Both the position numbers and the translations under genes were made by a program. A stretch of 64,000 nucleotides of DNA from Sphingomonas sp. LY54 (GTDB lineage: Bacteria; Pseudomonadota; Alphaproteobacteria; Sphingomonadales; Sphingomonadaceae): contig NZ_CP141588.1 in assembly GCF_035594035.1 (NCBI RefSeq), positions 372,001 through 436,000 of the forward strand. The letters are read 5' to 3'. Shown piece after piece: positions 16,584-24,494 of the stretch. The notes below the pieces were generated by a model. That model was given only the letters and a program-made list of their open reading frames with translations, made no database searches and had not been told where the DNA came from. Position 1 is the first letter of the stretch. Every line of letters begins with the position of its first letter.

Positions 16584-19500
16584 ATGAAGTCCGTCGATGC
16601 CGGCCGCGTGGCCGCGAACAATGCACGTCTTTTGAAGAATTTGCTGGCCGGCGCGGCCCTGTCCGCGCTCGTTCTGCCCGCTGCGGCTTATGCCCAGGAG
16701 CAGGATTCGAGCGTCGCCGACGATCAGCTCGCGACCGCCGACGAAGGCGACGCGATCCTTGTCACCGGCATCCGCAGCTCGCTGCGCAGCGCCCTCAATG
16801 AGAAGCGGACGTCGGACAATCTCGTCGAAGTCATCCAGGCCGAGGATATCGGCAAGCTGCCCGACCAGAATCTGGCCGAAGTGCTCGAGAACGTCACCGG
16901 CATCCAGATCACGCGCGAGGCCGGCGTCGGCAACGCCGTGCAGATCCGCGGCACCGACGCCAACCGGACCGAGATCAATGGCGTTTCGACCGTATCCTCC
17001 GGCGCCGGCCGCTCCGGGATCAGCTTCGAGGATCTGCCCGCCGCGCTGATCGCCTCGGTGGAGGTCACCAAGGTTCCCGAGGCGCGCACGACCGAAGGAT
17101 CGGTCGGCGGCACCATCAACCTGCGCACGATCCGGCCGCTCGATCTGCGCAAGCCTTTGTTCGCGCTGCGCGTGCAGGGCGAGCGCAGCGACCTTGCCGA
17201 GAGCACCCGGCCGCGGATCGCCGGCACGGTCGGCAACGCCTGGTCGACGGGCGCGGGAGAATTCGGCCTCGTCTTGAGCGGCAGCTATGCCCGGCAGGAC
17301 GTCGCCAGCTTCGAGCCGCGCGTCGACCGCGACAATCTCATCCTGCCCAATTCGGGCATCACCAGCGCCGAATCCTTCCCGTTCCTGCCGATCCAGTTCT
17401 TCGACCAGGAGCTGATCGCGTACAAATATGAGACGCTCAACTTCACCGGCTCGCTCGAATGGAAGCCGGCCGACAACCTGAAAATCTATTTCGACGGCAC
17501 CCATAACGACCAGAAAAGGGCGCAGCAGAGCACGCGCGTGCAATTGTCGGGCGTGTCGGCCGTCCCGGTCTTCAACAATACGACGAACACCGCCTTCGAG
17601 ACGGTCGATTTCGGCACGCTCCAGGGCCCCAACGGCCCGATCAAGCTCGGCGAAGTTCAGGCCGTCGTGGCCGGCGTCCTGCGGCCGGGCGCGAACGTCA
17701 ACGGCGCGCTCGATCCCAATCTGCGCACGTCGAGCAATACCGGCGCGCGCCTCACCAAGAGCCAGGTCTTCGCGCTCGGCACCGAATGGGAATCGGGTCG
17801 CTTCAAGGCGCGCGCCGAAGGATCGCTGTCGACCTCGGATTCGGTCCTCCCCAATTTCTCGACCAACCTCGACTTCATCAATCCCAATTCGACGCAGCCG
17901 CGCTACGGCCAGAGCCTAGACAACGGCGTTCCGCTGGAATTCGACCTGCGCAATGGGACGCTCCAGTTCGGCATCGCACAGGGCCTGGCGTCGACCCCGA
18001 CCTCGGCGCAATTGCTCGATCCGGCCAATTACAAGCTGCAGCAGATCGACCACAGCCTCGACACGCGCGAGAATAAGGAAAAGGCCTTCCGGCTCGACAC
18101 CTCGCTCGACATCTCGGATCTCAATCCGGTCGTGACCTCGTTCGATCTGGGCTATCGCTGGAACGAGACGTCGGCGGAGAATAACGACGTTCTGCGCCGC
18201 ACCAACTTCACCAGCGCCACCAGCGCCTGGAACCGGCCGAGCGCGAATCTGTTCGCCGACATCGTCAAGGCCGGCCCCAGCAATTTCGATGCGGCCGACG
18301 GGCGGACCCTGTTCTTCCCTGATTACCTGATCATCGACGGCGGCCTCGCCCACAAGAATCCGGGCAAGGTCCTCGACGCGATCAATGCCGCGATCGCGGC
18401 CAGCAACGCCGCCAAGACGGTCGGCCCCAATATCCCGCTGATCTCCCAGCCGACCGACCAGCTTTCTGCCTTCTTCTCGGTCGCGGAAACGACGCACGCC
18501 GTCTACCTGCAGGCCAATTTCGACGGCGAAGAACTCGGCCTCCCCGTGCGCGGCAATGCCGGCGTCCGCTGGCTCACCACCGGCCTCAAGTCGGTCGGCA
18601 ACAATATCGAGAACGGCGCCGTCTCCGGACAGGTCGTCAAGCGGAGCAACTATCAGTTCTGGCTGCCGCGCTTCAACATGGTGGTCGAGCCGGTCGAGAA
18701 GGTGCTGATCCGCGGCGGCATCGCGCGCGATATCCGCCGTCCCGATTTCAACGACCTGTCGACCTCGCTCACCTTCAGCGGCTCGGCCAACACCCCCGTC
18801 GTCGCAGGCAATCCGAGCCTGATCCCGGAAGCGGTCTGGTCGTTCGATATCGCCGGCGAATGGTATTTCGCGCCGTCGAGCCTGGTGAGCGTCGGCTTCT
18901 TCCACAAGATCCGCACCAACCTGTTCGCCGATCGCCAGGAGGATCCCGCGCCCAATTTGGTCGGTAACCAGCTCAACATCGACATCACGGCGCCGTGCGA
19001 GCAAGGCGGCATCTTCAACCCGATCGCCGACCGCAACATCAACAACCCGACGCCGGGCACCGGCATCTGCGTGCCGCTGCGCACGACCTTCAACGTCCCG
19101 GGAACGACGACCCAGACCGGCATCGAGGTCGCTTTCCAGCATGACCTTTCGGCCTACGAAGACGTGCTCGGCTTTGCCTCCGGGTTCGGCTTCATCGGCA
19201 ACTTCACCTACCAGTGGACGGGCGGGTCGGCTGAGGAATATCGCGCCGTCGACGGGCCGCGGAATATCTTCACGCAGCTGGGCATCGCCAACGCACAGGA
19301 CCGGATCGAGCTGGCGAACCTCTCCAAATATGCGTTCAACACCACCTTGTTCTACGACAAATACGGGCTGAATGCGCGGCTGCGCTACACGTGGCGCTCG
19401 AGCTATTTGAACGAGGAGCGCTTCTTCTTCGGCCTGCCGCTGGTCAACGGCGCTCGCGGGCAGCTCAACGCCAGCGTCAATTACGACGTCACCGACAACA

Positions 19501-19634
19501 TCAATATCGGCATCGAAGGGATCAACCTGCTGCGCCAGGACGCCAATCAATATTGCGTCAACAACAAGGCATTGCTCTGCTTCCAGGGCCTCACCGACCG
19601 CCGCCTTACCGCCGGCGTCAGCGTGAAGTTCTAG
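16584..19634 (+). CDS. TonB-dependent receptor (Caulobacter/sphingomonad type)
   Basis: A 1016-residue outer-membrane receptor. A signal peptide ends near AAAYAQ (residue ~37). A TonB-box-like segment follows (ILVTGIRSSLRSAL), then the plug domain (IGKLPDQNLAEVLENVTGIQI, QIRGTD). The large beta-barrel ends in the aromatic-terminated strand LTAGVSVKF. The RSSLRSALNEKR start of the plug is typical of the large receptors that import plant-polymer sugars or other complex nutrients in this group, but the ligand is unknown. No transporter or hydrolase operon accompanies it. Confidence 0.94.
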   Translation: MKSVDAGRVAANNARLLKNLLAGAALSALVLPAAAYAQEQDSSVADDQLATADEGDAILVTGIRSSLRSALNEKRTSDNLVEVIQAEDIGKLPDQNLAEVLENVTGIQITREAGVGNAVQIRGTDANRTEINGVSTVSSGAGRSGISFEDLPAALIASVEVTKVPEARTTEGSVGGTINLRTIRPLDLRKPLFALRVQGERSDLAESTRPRIAGTVGNAWSTGAGEFGLVLSGSYARQDVASFEPRVDRDNLILPNSGITSAESFPFLPIQFFDQELIAYKYETLNFTGSLEWKPADNLKIYFDGTHNDQKRAQQSTRVQLSGVSAVPVFNNTTNTAFETVDFGTLQGPNGPIKLGEVQAVVAGVLRPGANVNGALDPNLRTSSNTGARLTKSQVFALGTEWESGRFKARAEGSLSTSDSVLPNFSTNLDFINPNSTQPRYGQSLDNGVPLEFDLRNGTLQFGIAQGLASTPTSAQLLDPANYKLQQIDHSLDTRENKEKAFRLDTSLDISDLNPVVTSFDLGYRWNETSAENNDVLRRTNFTSATSAWNRPSANLFADIVKAGPSNFDAADGRTLFFPDYLIIDGGLAHKNPGKVLDAINAAIAASNAAKTVGPNIPLISQPTDQLSAFFSVAETTHAVYLQANFDGEELGLPVRGNAGVRWLTTGLKSVGNNIENGAVSGQVVKRSNYQFWLPRFNMVVEPVEKVLIRGGIARDIRRPDFNDLSTSLTFSGSANTPVVAGNPSLIPEAVWSFDIAGEWYFAPSSLVSVGFFHKIRTNLFADRQEDPAPNLVGNQLNIDITAPCEQGGIFNPIADRNINNPTPGTGICVPLRTTFNVPGTTTQTGIEVAFQHDLSAYEDVLGFASGFGFIGNFTYQWTGGSAEEYRAVDGPRNIFTQLGIANAQDRIELANLSKYAFNTTLFYDKYGLNARLRYTWRSSYLNEERFFFGLPLVNGARGQLNASVNYDVTDNINIGIEGINLLRQDANQYCVNNKALLCFQGLTDRRLTAGVSVKF

Positions 19635-19692
19635 GAGCGCCAACCGGCGAAGCCGGGAAAGGGCATGGAAGGCGCAGGCCCCTGACGGGAGA

Positions 19693-19742
19693 CCGGCAGT
19701 CGCGAACGGCAAGGATACTTCCCTTACCGATCCGACTGCCGG
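19693..19742 (+). terminator. Extended hairpin after the receptor gene
   Basis: CCGGCAGTCG (19693-19702) pairs perfectly with CGACTGCCGG (19733-19742), and part of the interior (GGCAAGG with CCTTACC, one mismatch) can pair too. It begins 59 bases after the receptor stop and could terminate its mRNA; there is no T-run. The rest of the 292-base gap holds only the repeat copy at 19890. Confidence 0.4.
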
Positions 19743-19889
19743 ACTCGGCGACGAAGGCACCTTCCGCCCGACTCCTGTCGGCCCGACGCCTGGTCCACCA
19801 CACCATTGCGGAAGGCTCGAACCCTGGCGCCGGCACGACAGGGTCGCCGTCGTGCGAGACTCTGCGATCGCCGGCTTGGCGCGGCGCTA

Positions 19890-19913
19890 GTCCGCTTTCG
19901 ACCCATTGCAGAC
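19890..19913 (+). repeat. 24-nt hairpin repeat, copy 1
   Basis: Arm GTCCGC, 12-nt spacer TTTCGACCCATT, arm GCAGAC: one mismatch in the second arm compared with the consensus GCGGAC. It lies 14 bases before the start of the next gene. Confidence 0.8.
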
Positions 19914-19926
19914 ATAGACGGCGCGT

Positions 19927-20568
19927 GTGAAAGTCGAGGTGATGTTGAACCTCATCCTCATGCTGATGGCCGGTGCTGCGGGTGCTCTCGCACCCGGCAT
20001 TCCGTCTGATGGTCCCCTAGTCCTTGTTCAGCCTCAGGTGGCGGTAGCGCGAGTTGCCGATTGTGGCTTCAACAGCGTTCAATCGAGATTTGATGATGAC
20101 CTCCAGCAGGAGGTGGTCGAGGTCCTAGATGTGAGTTCTGCCACGCCCGAGCAATTGCGGTGCACGGTGATCGCTTCCCTGAATTCGCACTACTACGTCC
20201 TATTCCCGGCACCATTGTCTGAAGCATATCAGAGCCTCTATTGGCGCATTTCACACGAGGCGGAACAAGCTGACGCGCGGGCCTGGCTTGAGAAGCGAGG
20301 CTTGTTGTCGCAGCTCCCCCCGTATGATCCCGAGCGCTCCGACGAAGCCGTCTTCGTTCACACGCTCGAAGGGCTTTGCGGCCCAGCCGCGACTGGGATG
20401 CTTCAGGCCGTGGGCGGCATGGCGACCCTTGAGGAAGCGTCCGGCAGGATCGAAAAGGGCAGCGTCGCCCAAGGCAAGCTGGACGACGAGACGATGTCCT
20501 GCCTCGTCAACGCCGCAGTCGCATCCGGCTACCCTCTGGGGTTCACGGGCAATGAAGCATATCAGTAG
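19927..20568 (+). CDS. Exported hypothetical protein
   Basis: A 213-residue protein with a hydrophobic N-terminal signal (MLNLILMLMAGAAGALA). The GTG at 19927 adds MKVEV; the ATG at 19942 is the alternative, and neither has a strong ribosome site because the repeat copy lies just upstream. The body is mixed and soluble, with DAPs such as LPPYDPERSDEAVFVHT and a single-Cys GLCGPAATG segment. I recognise no family. It is the first of the small genes separated by hairpin repeats, and its codon use looks less GC-extreme than the flanking core genes. Confidence 0.6.
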   Translation: MKVEVMLNLILMLMAGAAGALAPGIPSDGPLVLVQPQVAVARVADCGFNSVQSRFDDDLQQEVVEVLDVSSATPEQLRCTVIASLNSHYYVLFPAPLSEAYQSLYWRISHEAEQADARAWLEKRGLLSQLPPYDPERSDEAVFVHTLEGLCGPAATGMLQAVGGMATLEEASGRIEKGSVAQGKLDDETMSCLVNAAVASGYPLGFTGNEAYQ

Positions 20569-20577
20569 CGGCCTGAA

Positions 20578-20601
20578 GTCTGGTTTCCACCCTTAGCCGA
20601 C
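20578..20601 (+). repeat. 24-nt hairpin repeat, degenerate copy 2
   Basis: GTCTGG, TTTCCACCCTTA, GCCGAC: the full 24-nt length with several substitutions, beginning 10 bases after the preceding stop codon. Confidence 0.55.
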
Positions 20602-20636
20602 ATTGCCGTCGCCTATGCGCAAAGTCCGTGTTCCCC

Positions 20637-20657
20637 GTCCGCTAATCGAAAGCGGAC
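20637..20657 (-). repeat. Hairpin repeat, copy 3 (shortened spacer)
   Basis: Both arms GTCCGC and GCGGAC are perfect; the spacer is 9 nt (TAATCGAAA), as if three bases had been lost from the reverse-orientation consensus AATGGGTCGAAA. Confidence 0.7.
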
Positions 20658-20709
20658 GCGCTATTGGAGGCCAATAAGCTCTCCATTCGCGAGATTCTGC
20701 CGTCCGTGA

Positions 20710-20964
20710 TTAGGGCTGATCCTCATACTTGTTCCGGGTGTCGAAGCGTGCCTCGCCGATCTCGTCTCCGTGACGTGTGATGAACCGGTGAAGCGCAAAC
20801 GCGCCGCCGAGCGTCAGGAGGATGACGAGAATGCCAAGGACCGTGTTCACCGGCGAGCCGTTAAAGAAGCCGCTGCTGCCGTAACCAAAAGCTGCGAAGC
20901 TCGTAACGAGGATTAAGCAGACACCTCGAGCCGTGGCCCAGTCTCTGCTTTTGTCATCTTCCAT
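20710..20964 (-). CDS. Small two-helix membrane protein
   Basis: An 84-residue protein with two hydrophobic segments (GVCLILVTSFAAFGYG and TVLGILVILLTLGGAFAL), a basic loop after the second (HRFITRHGDE), and charged ends. It starts at an ATG at 20964 with no strong ribosome site. No family is recognised. Repeat copies lie on both sides. Small membrane proteins like this are often lineage-specific. Confidence 0.6.
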   Translation of the reverse strand: MEDDKSRDWATARGVCLILVTSFAAFGYGSSGFFNGSPVNTVLGILVILLTLGGAFALHRFITRHGDEIGEARFDTRNKYEDQP

Positions 20965-20991
20965 GCCGGCAGCTTGGCCCGGGCCATGAAC

Positions 20992-21015
20992 GTCCGCAAT
21001 AGGTCGGAAGCAGAC
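20992..21015 (-). repeat. 24-nt hairpin repeat, copy 4
   Basis: Reverse orientation: GTCCGC, AATAGGTCGGAA, GCAGAC. Full length, with three differences from consensus. Confidence 0.75.
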
Positions 21016-21016
21016 C

Positions 21017-21035
21017 GTCAGCTACGAAAGCGGAC
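21017..21035 (-). repeat. Hairpin repeat, partial copy 5 beside copy 4
   Basis: GTCAGC, TACGAAA, GCGGAC: the second arm and its flank are conserved, the first arm is degraded. It follows copy 4 by one base and ends one base before the stop codon of the leftward gene at 21037. Confidence 0.5.
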
Positions 21036-21036
21036 A

Positions 21037-21513
21037 TCAATCGGCGACGCATCTTCCAACATCAGCGGGCTGGTAGTTCAGCCGAGCGCCATCAGTGGCA
21101 AGCATCTGAAAGCCCTCCAGCAAGCCCTCGTCAAATACCCCGTAAACTCTGCCGTCTTGTTCGCGATAAAAGTCGAGAAACCTGCCAATTCCTCGGCGAT
21201 CGATGGCGAACTGATAGCCTTGGGCGGTGCGATCCGCCCGTATCGGAGCCTCGGCTACCAGACTTATTCCTGTCTTGTGTCGCTGCAAGTGGAAAGCGAT
21301 CGCCGGGAAGCCCCCCTGACGGATGTGCATGCCCGTTGCGTTAAGCAGGATGGCTGCAGCATGAGGATTTGCGTAGCAGCCGAAGACCAGGCTGTTCGCT
21401 GGCGGCGGCGGCGGAGAGGCGCGCAAAAGCAGCAAAGCTCCAAAACCCAAAGCTAAACCGAGGGGCAGAAGCCGAAGGAACCAGCTGAACTCATCCTCAC
21501 CTTCGAACGGCAT
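21037..21513 (-). CDS. Membrane-anchored hypothetical protein
   Basis: A 158-residue protein with one N-terminal transmembrane helix (FLRLLPLGLALGFGALLLL, about 12-31), a short Pro linker (SPPPPPANS), and a soluble domain probably outside the membrane (VFGCYANPHAAAILLNATGM, then FAIDRRGIGRFLDFYREQDG). No family is recognised. An overlapping rightward frame of similar length starts inside repeat DNA and is rejected. Confidence 0.6.
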   Translation of the reverse strand: MPFEGEDEFSWFLRLLPLGLALGFGALLLLRASPPPPPANSLVFGCYANPHAAAILLNATGMHIRQGGFPAIAFHLQRHKTGISLVAEAPIRADRTAQGYQFAIDRRGIGRFLDFYREQDGRVYGVFDEGLLEGFQMLATDGARLNYQPADVGRCVAD

Positions 21514-21539
21514 CCGGCCTTATCCACCGCAATCTGAAT

Positions 21540-21598
21540 GTCCGCAACGGGTGGCTTTACGACGGTCCGCTACTGGACATGATGGATTGAAAGCGGAC
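21540..21598. repeat. Divergent pair of hairpin repeats, copies 6 and 7
   Basis: 21540-21554 reads GTCCGCAACGGGTGG, a good left half of the reverse-orientation repeat. 21565-21598 has perfect arms GTCCGC and GCGGAC but a 22-nt spacer ending ATTGAAA. Together they look like one repeat split by another, or a recombined pair. They lie upstream of the YcxB-like gene. Confidence 0.55.
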
Positions 21599-21631
21599 AT
21601 ACGCTGTGACCGCGCGAGGGGTAACGCTGAC

Positions 21632-22108
21632 ATGAGTTTCGAGAAGATAGGACCTTACGAGTTGACGCGCGGCGACCTGATTGCAGCGTCGCTGGTCATA
21701 TCTTTCTCGACCGGCGCTACCTCCACCCGATTAAAGGCCACGCTATTCATATTTATTGGGGTGTTGATGATCGGTGGTGGCTTGGCTTTCGGAGAACCGC
21801 AGACCGTCGGCTTCGGCTTGTTTTTCATCCTCCTAATTTTCGTGATTGCTCCGGCATTGCGCTCCCGAAAGGGAAGCGAAGAAATTTACTTGGACTACAG
21901 CCCGGATGGATTGGTCGCGGAGACGCCTGACGCGCGAACCACTTACAAATGGTCCACAGTTCGCGAGGCAAAGAAAGTAGGTTCGCGGCTGTTCATTATG
22001 ATCAGTGACGGCTGCGCGCTCGTGATTTCTGACCGATCAACCAGCGGCAAAAACATGAGCCGCCTGATCGCCACGGTTGCGCAACATCGAGGTTCTGCCG
22101 GTCTCTGA
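21632..22108 (+). CDS. YcxB-like membrane protein
   Basis: A 158-residue protein from the ATG at 21632 (GAGGGG upstream); an in-frame extension upstream crosses repeat DNA. Two hydrophobic helices (about 34-50 and 55-73: LFIFIGVLMIGGGLAFG, GLFFILLIFVIAPAL) precede a beta-rich C-terminal domain (IYLDYSPDGLVAET, TTYKWSTVREAKK, LFIMISDGCALVI). This order and the Y-x-W-x-x-V core resemble the YcxB-like family, whose function is unknown. Family assignment is by resemblance. Confidence 0.65.
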   Translation: MSFEKIGPYELTRGDLIAASLVISFSTGATSTRLKATLFIFIGVLMIGGGLAFGEPQTVGFGLFFILLIFVIAPALRSRKGSEEIYLDYSPDGLVAETPDARTTYKWSTVREAKKVGSRLFIMISDGCALVISDRSTSGKNMSRLIATVAQHRGSAGL

Positions 22109-22191
22109 ACGGCAGCCTTTCGACAGGACCCCGAAGATTTTTAGGGCCGAGATGGGTCGCTAGCTGCAGTTCCAACAACGCGGCGCCGAAT

Positions 22192-22218
22192 GTCCGCTAA
22201 GGGTGGATAGGCGGCATT
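22192..22218 (-). repeat. Hairpin repeat, degenerate copy 8
   Basis: GTCCGC, TAAGGGTGGATAG, GCGGC, followed by ATT as in intact copies. It lies in a 201-base gap in which I see nothing else. Confidence 0.5.
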
Positions 22219-22309
22219 GCTCTTCTTCGGCGCTTGAGCCACTGTCGTTGGGTCGACATTTGAGGCGTGTCTGGGTCTAGCATCATGCGCGTCGGGGGGG
22301 CTTAACTGG

Positions 22310-22630
22310 ATGGTCCGCGTCCGCGCTTACAAGTTCGTCCTCGGGCTACCGATGCTGCTCGCCATCATAGGCACGGCTACGGCTTTTTTGGGAAGCGGGA
22401 GCGCATTCATTGTAGGTTGGTGCACTTCGCTCGCAGGTGCCGCCCTACTAGCGCTATTCAATTTGATCTTCGCCTGTCCGCAGTGCGGCAAGTCTCCATA
22501 CGCCATAGGCCCTCACCGTGGCCCATTCAGCCTCGTCGGCAAGCCTTGGCCGGATAAGATATGCTCATCGTGCGGGCACAAGTTTTTTAGCAATGCGCGC
22601 TCGGGACAACCGTTGCAGACATTCTTCTGA
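22310..22630 (+). CDS. Membrane protein with a C-terminal zinc-ribbon-like motif
   Basis: A 106-residue protein. A run of seven G (22293-22300 region) precedes the ATG by a normal distance. Two hydrophobic helices (FVLGLPMLLAIIGTATAFL, FIVGWCTSLAGAALLALF) are followed by CPQCGKS and, about 30 residues on, CSSCGHKF, two CxxCG knuckles that would bind one zinc. The topology suggests a cytosolic ribbon attached to a membrane hairpin. No specific family is recognised; similar small proteins are common hypotheticals in this group. Confidence 0.65.
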   Translation: MVRVRAYKFVLGLPMLLAIIGTATAFLGSGSAFIVGWCTSLAGAALLALFNLIFACPQCGKSPYAIGPHRGPFSLVGKPWPDKICSSCGHKFFSNARSGQPLQTFF

Positions 22631-22655
22631 CGCAGCAGTCTACCGAAAGCCGCCG

Positions 22656-22679
22656 GTCCGCTTTCCACCCATCGCGGAC
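22656..22679 (+). repeat. 24-nt hairpin repeat, copy 9
   Basis: GTCCGC, TTTCCACCCATC, GCGGAC followed by AT. Perfect arms, two spacer differences from consensus. It lies 26 bases after the zinc-ribbon gene. Confidence 0.82.
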
Positions 22680-22766
22680 ATCGAGACTTTTGAGGTGGGA
22701 GGTCGTTGCGAACGTCCAGTAACGCCTCTAGCGCCCTTCACTGGGGCAAGAAATTGAAGGGGCGAG

Positions 22767-23666
22767 ATGGTTCGTAGCTCGGATGTGCTGGCTCGCGTGG
22801 GGCTTGCTTTGTTGAACGTGCCTGCGCCGGGAACCGGGCTGCTGCGTCTTGGGCGACTGAAGACGGCGCTCGTCTTCTATCTTCTGGCTCTGCTCGCCCT
22901 CGTCTTCCTTCGAGCCGCGCCACCCGTTCCTTTCGCGTTGCTGGCCATCGTCGCTATGCTCGCTATTGTCGTTCCGCTAACCGCTATAGTCCTCACCTGG
23001 CGACAAAGCCGCGAGCGCCTCGAGTCGAGGCCTTGGTATGCCCGCTGGCATGCCGTCCTCGCCGCCGCCCTCGCGATGCTGATCGTTCGTGTTGTGATCG
23101 GCGATCCGAACAAGGTCGCTTATCGCTCCTTCTACATGCCCTCCGAGGCGATGGCGCCATCTCTGCCCAAGCATGACAGGTTCATTGCATATATGGGTTC
23201 GTTGGGGCCGCTGCGGCGCGGCGATCTGGTGCTGGTGCGCACACCGGCCGACTTCATCTACGTCAAGCGGGTGGCAGCCATGGGCGGCGATCACTTCGCC
23301 ATGCGCGCAGGCGTCGTCATCCTGAACGGAAGGCCAGTTCTCCAGCGCCCTTTGGGACAGGAAAAACACTTGGACGCCTTCGACGAGGCACCTGCACGCC
23401 GTCTCGCGGAGCGCTTTCCCGGGGAGACATCCGGGCATGAGATTTACGATCTCGGCCCGAGCGCCGGCGACGACGTGCCTGAGCAGCTGATCCCGGCCGG
23501 GCATCTGATCTTGCTCGGCGACAATCGGGATCGCTCGGCCGACAGCCGCTATTCGATAGAAGAATTCGGTCTCGGCGGCGCGGTCCAGGAAGCCGACATC
23601 ATCGGCCGCCCTTATTACTCCAGCTGGGGATCCACCCGACCGCTCGGGACGCCCTTGGCGCCGTGA
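22767..23666 (+). CDS. Signal peptidase I-like (S26) protein with Ala at the catalytic Ser position
   Basis: A 299-residue protein with hydrophobic N-terminal segments (VFYLLALLALVFL, LLAIVAMLAIVVPLTAIVLTW, VLAAALAMLIVRVV) and an S26 domain. Box B reads PSEAMAPSL (Ser126, Ala128): the position equal to the E. coli nucleophile Ser90 of PSGSM is Ala, while the preceding Ser (Ser88 equivalent) is kept. The general base Lys167 is in place (YVKRVAAMGGD), as is GDNRDRSADSRY. It may be a non-peptidase, use another Ser, or be a divergent type. An intact lepB presumably lies elsewhere. It stands between two repeat copies. Confidence 0.85.
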   Translation: MVRSSDVLARVGLALLNVPAPGTGLLRLGRLKTALVFYLLALLALVFLRAAPPVPFALLAIVAMLAIVVPLTAIVLTWRQSRERLESRPWYARWHAVLAAALAMLIVRVVIGDPNKVAYRSFYMPSEAMAPSLPKHDRFIAYMGSLGPLRRGDLVLVRTPADFIYVKRVAAMGGDHFAMRAGVVILNGRPVLQRPLGQEKHLDAFDEAPARRLAERFPGETSGHEIYDLGPSAGDDVPEQLIPAGHLILLGDNRDRSADSRYSIEEFGLGGAVQEADIIGRPYYSSWGSTRPLGTPLAP

Positions 23667-23674
23667 GCGTCGAT

Positions 23675-23698
23675 GTCCGCTTCCGACCCATTGCGGAC
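23675..23698 (+). repeat. 24-nt hairpin repeat, copy 10
   Basis: GTCCGC, TTCCGACCCATT, GCGGAC followed by ATT. Perfect arms, one spacer difference. It begins 8 bases after the S26 protein stop and ends 27 bases before the next start. Confidence 0.85.
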
Positions 23699-23725
23699 AT
23701 TCGTGGAACTTGGCACCTTCGATCG

Positions 23726-24124
23726 ATGTCGACGCGATATCAGCAATTGCGGGGAGCGGTCGTTCACCTCAGCTTGGACGCGGATGATCAACACGCATAC
23801 CTTGAGGGCATCCTCGCTCCCATGAGCAAGGATGGGAGTGGTATTGGCTATGGTAATGACGAACTCGCACTTGAACTGAACGATATCTTTCTGGCCGCAG
23901 GGCATATGCGCGAGTGGGGCGAAATCAGCGACGCTGAAGTGGCAGCAGTTAAGCCGCTCGACGATCTCCTGGAGAAATGGAGCGGAGAGGCAAACTCGGA
24001 CTTCTGGCAGCGAGAAGCTTTGTGGACCGACCCTCGATGGAAAGAAGTCCGAAAGTGCGCCTCTCAGGCGCTGGCCGCTCTGCCGGATGAGGAGCGTGAT
24101 ACCGGTTGGCAGGCCAGCCTGTGA
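23726..24124 (+). CDS. Hypothetical protein, 132 residues
   Basis: From the ATG at 23726 the protein starts MSTRYQQLRGAVVHLSL; an upstream in-frame start would translate the hairpin repeat and is not credible. It is acidic, soluble and mostly helical (EISDAEVAAVKPLDDLLEKW, TDPRWKEVRKCASQAL), with no signal or membrane segment. I recognise no family. Its coding frame is convincing from length and composition, but the ribosome site is poor. Repeat copies lie immediately before and after it. Confidence 0.6.
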   Translation: MSTRYQQLRGAVVHLSLDADDQHAYLEGILAPMSKDGSGIGYGNDELALELNDIFLAAGHMREWGEISDAEVAAVKPLDDLLEKWSGEANSDFWQREALWTDPRWKEVRKCASQALAALPDEERDTGWQASL

Positions 24125-24125
24125 T

Positions 24126-24149
24126 GTCTGCTTTCCACCCATTGCGGAC
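24126..24149 (+). repeat. 24-nt hairpin repeat, copy 11
   Basis: GTCTGC, TTTCCACCCATT, GCGGAC. One change in the first arm, one in the spacer. It begins one base after the preceding stop codon, where it could act as an mRNA 3' hairpin. Confidence 0.8.
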
Positions 24150-24215
24150 GTTGATGGCCAGTTGAGTGATCGAGGCCCAGGGACGTTCGGAAAAGAGTGG
24201 ACAACGGACATTGCC

Positions 24216-24467
24216 TCAGTCGTCAGTAGTACGCCTGCTTCGAGTAGAAAGCGGGCTTATGTCTCCACGCGCTACAGCATGCAGCATGATGTATGCATGC
24301 ACGACTGCCGGACCCATCATCGCCGCGAAGAGGGCCATTGTGGCGTAGGGATGTTCCCACGGTTCGCCGAACATGATGAGAGCGAACCATAACAAGAGGC
24401 AGGCGAAGAATGGCCACTGCAGGCGTTGCGCCCAGGTGGGCATCCACTTCGGTCCAGATGGCTTCAT
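24216..24467 (-). CDS. Small two-helix membrane protein
   Basis: An 83-residue protein. AGGAG lies directly against the ATG at 24467, too close for that start, so the second ATG at 24443 (MPTWAQRL) may be the true one. Two hydrophobic helices (PFFACLLLWFALIMFG, TMALFAAMMGPAVVHAYIML) and a charged tail (STRSRRTTDD) are visible. No family is recognised. Confidence 0.5.
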   Translation of the reverse strand: MKPSGPKWMPTWAQRLQWPFFACLLLWFALIMFGEPWEHPYATMALFAAMMGPAVVHAYIMLHAVARGDISPLSTRSRRTTDD

Positions 24468-24494
24468 CTCCTATCGGTGCTGGAAAGAGCTAAC

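Noticed and set aside
20974..21456. Rightward 160-codon frame overlapping the membrane-anchored gene
   Set aside because: Its first ~20 codons translate two hairpin repeats, it has no family features, and the leftward frame has a proper transmembrane helix and domain composition.
23615..24211. Leftward 198-codon frame across 23.6-24.2 kb
   Set aside because: Both ends translate repeat copies and it is antisense to a more plausible rightward gene.
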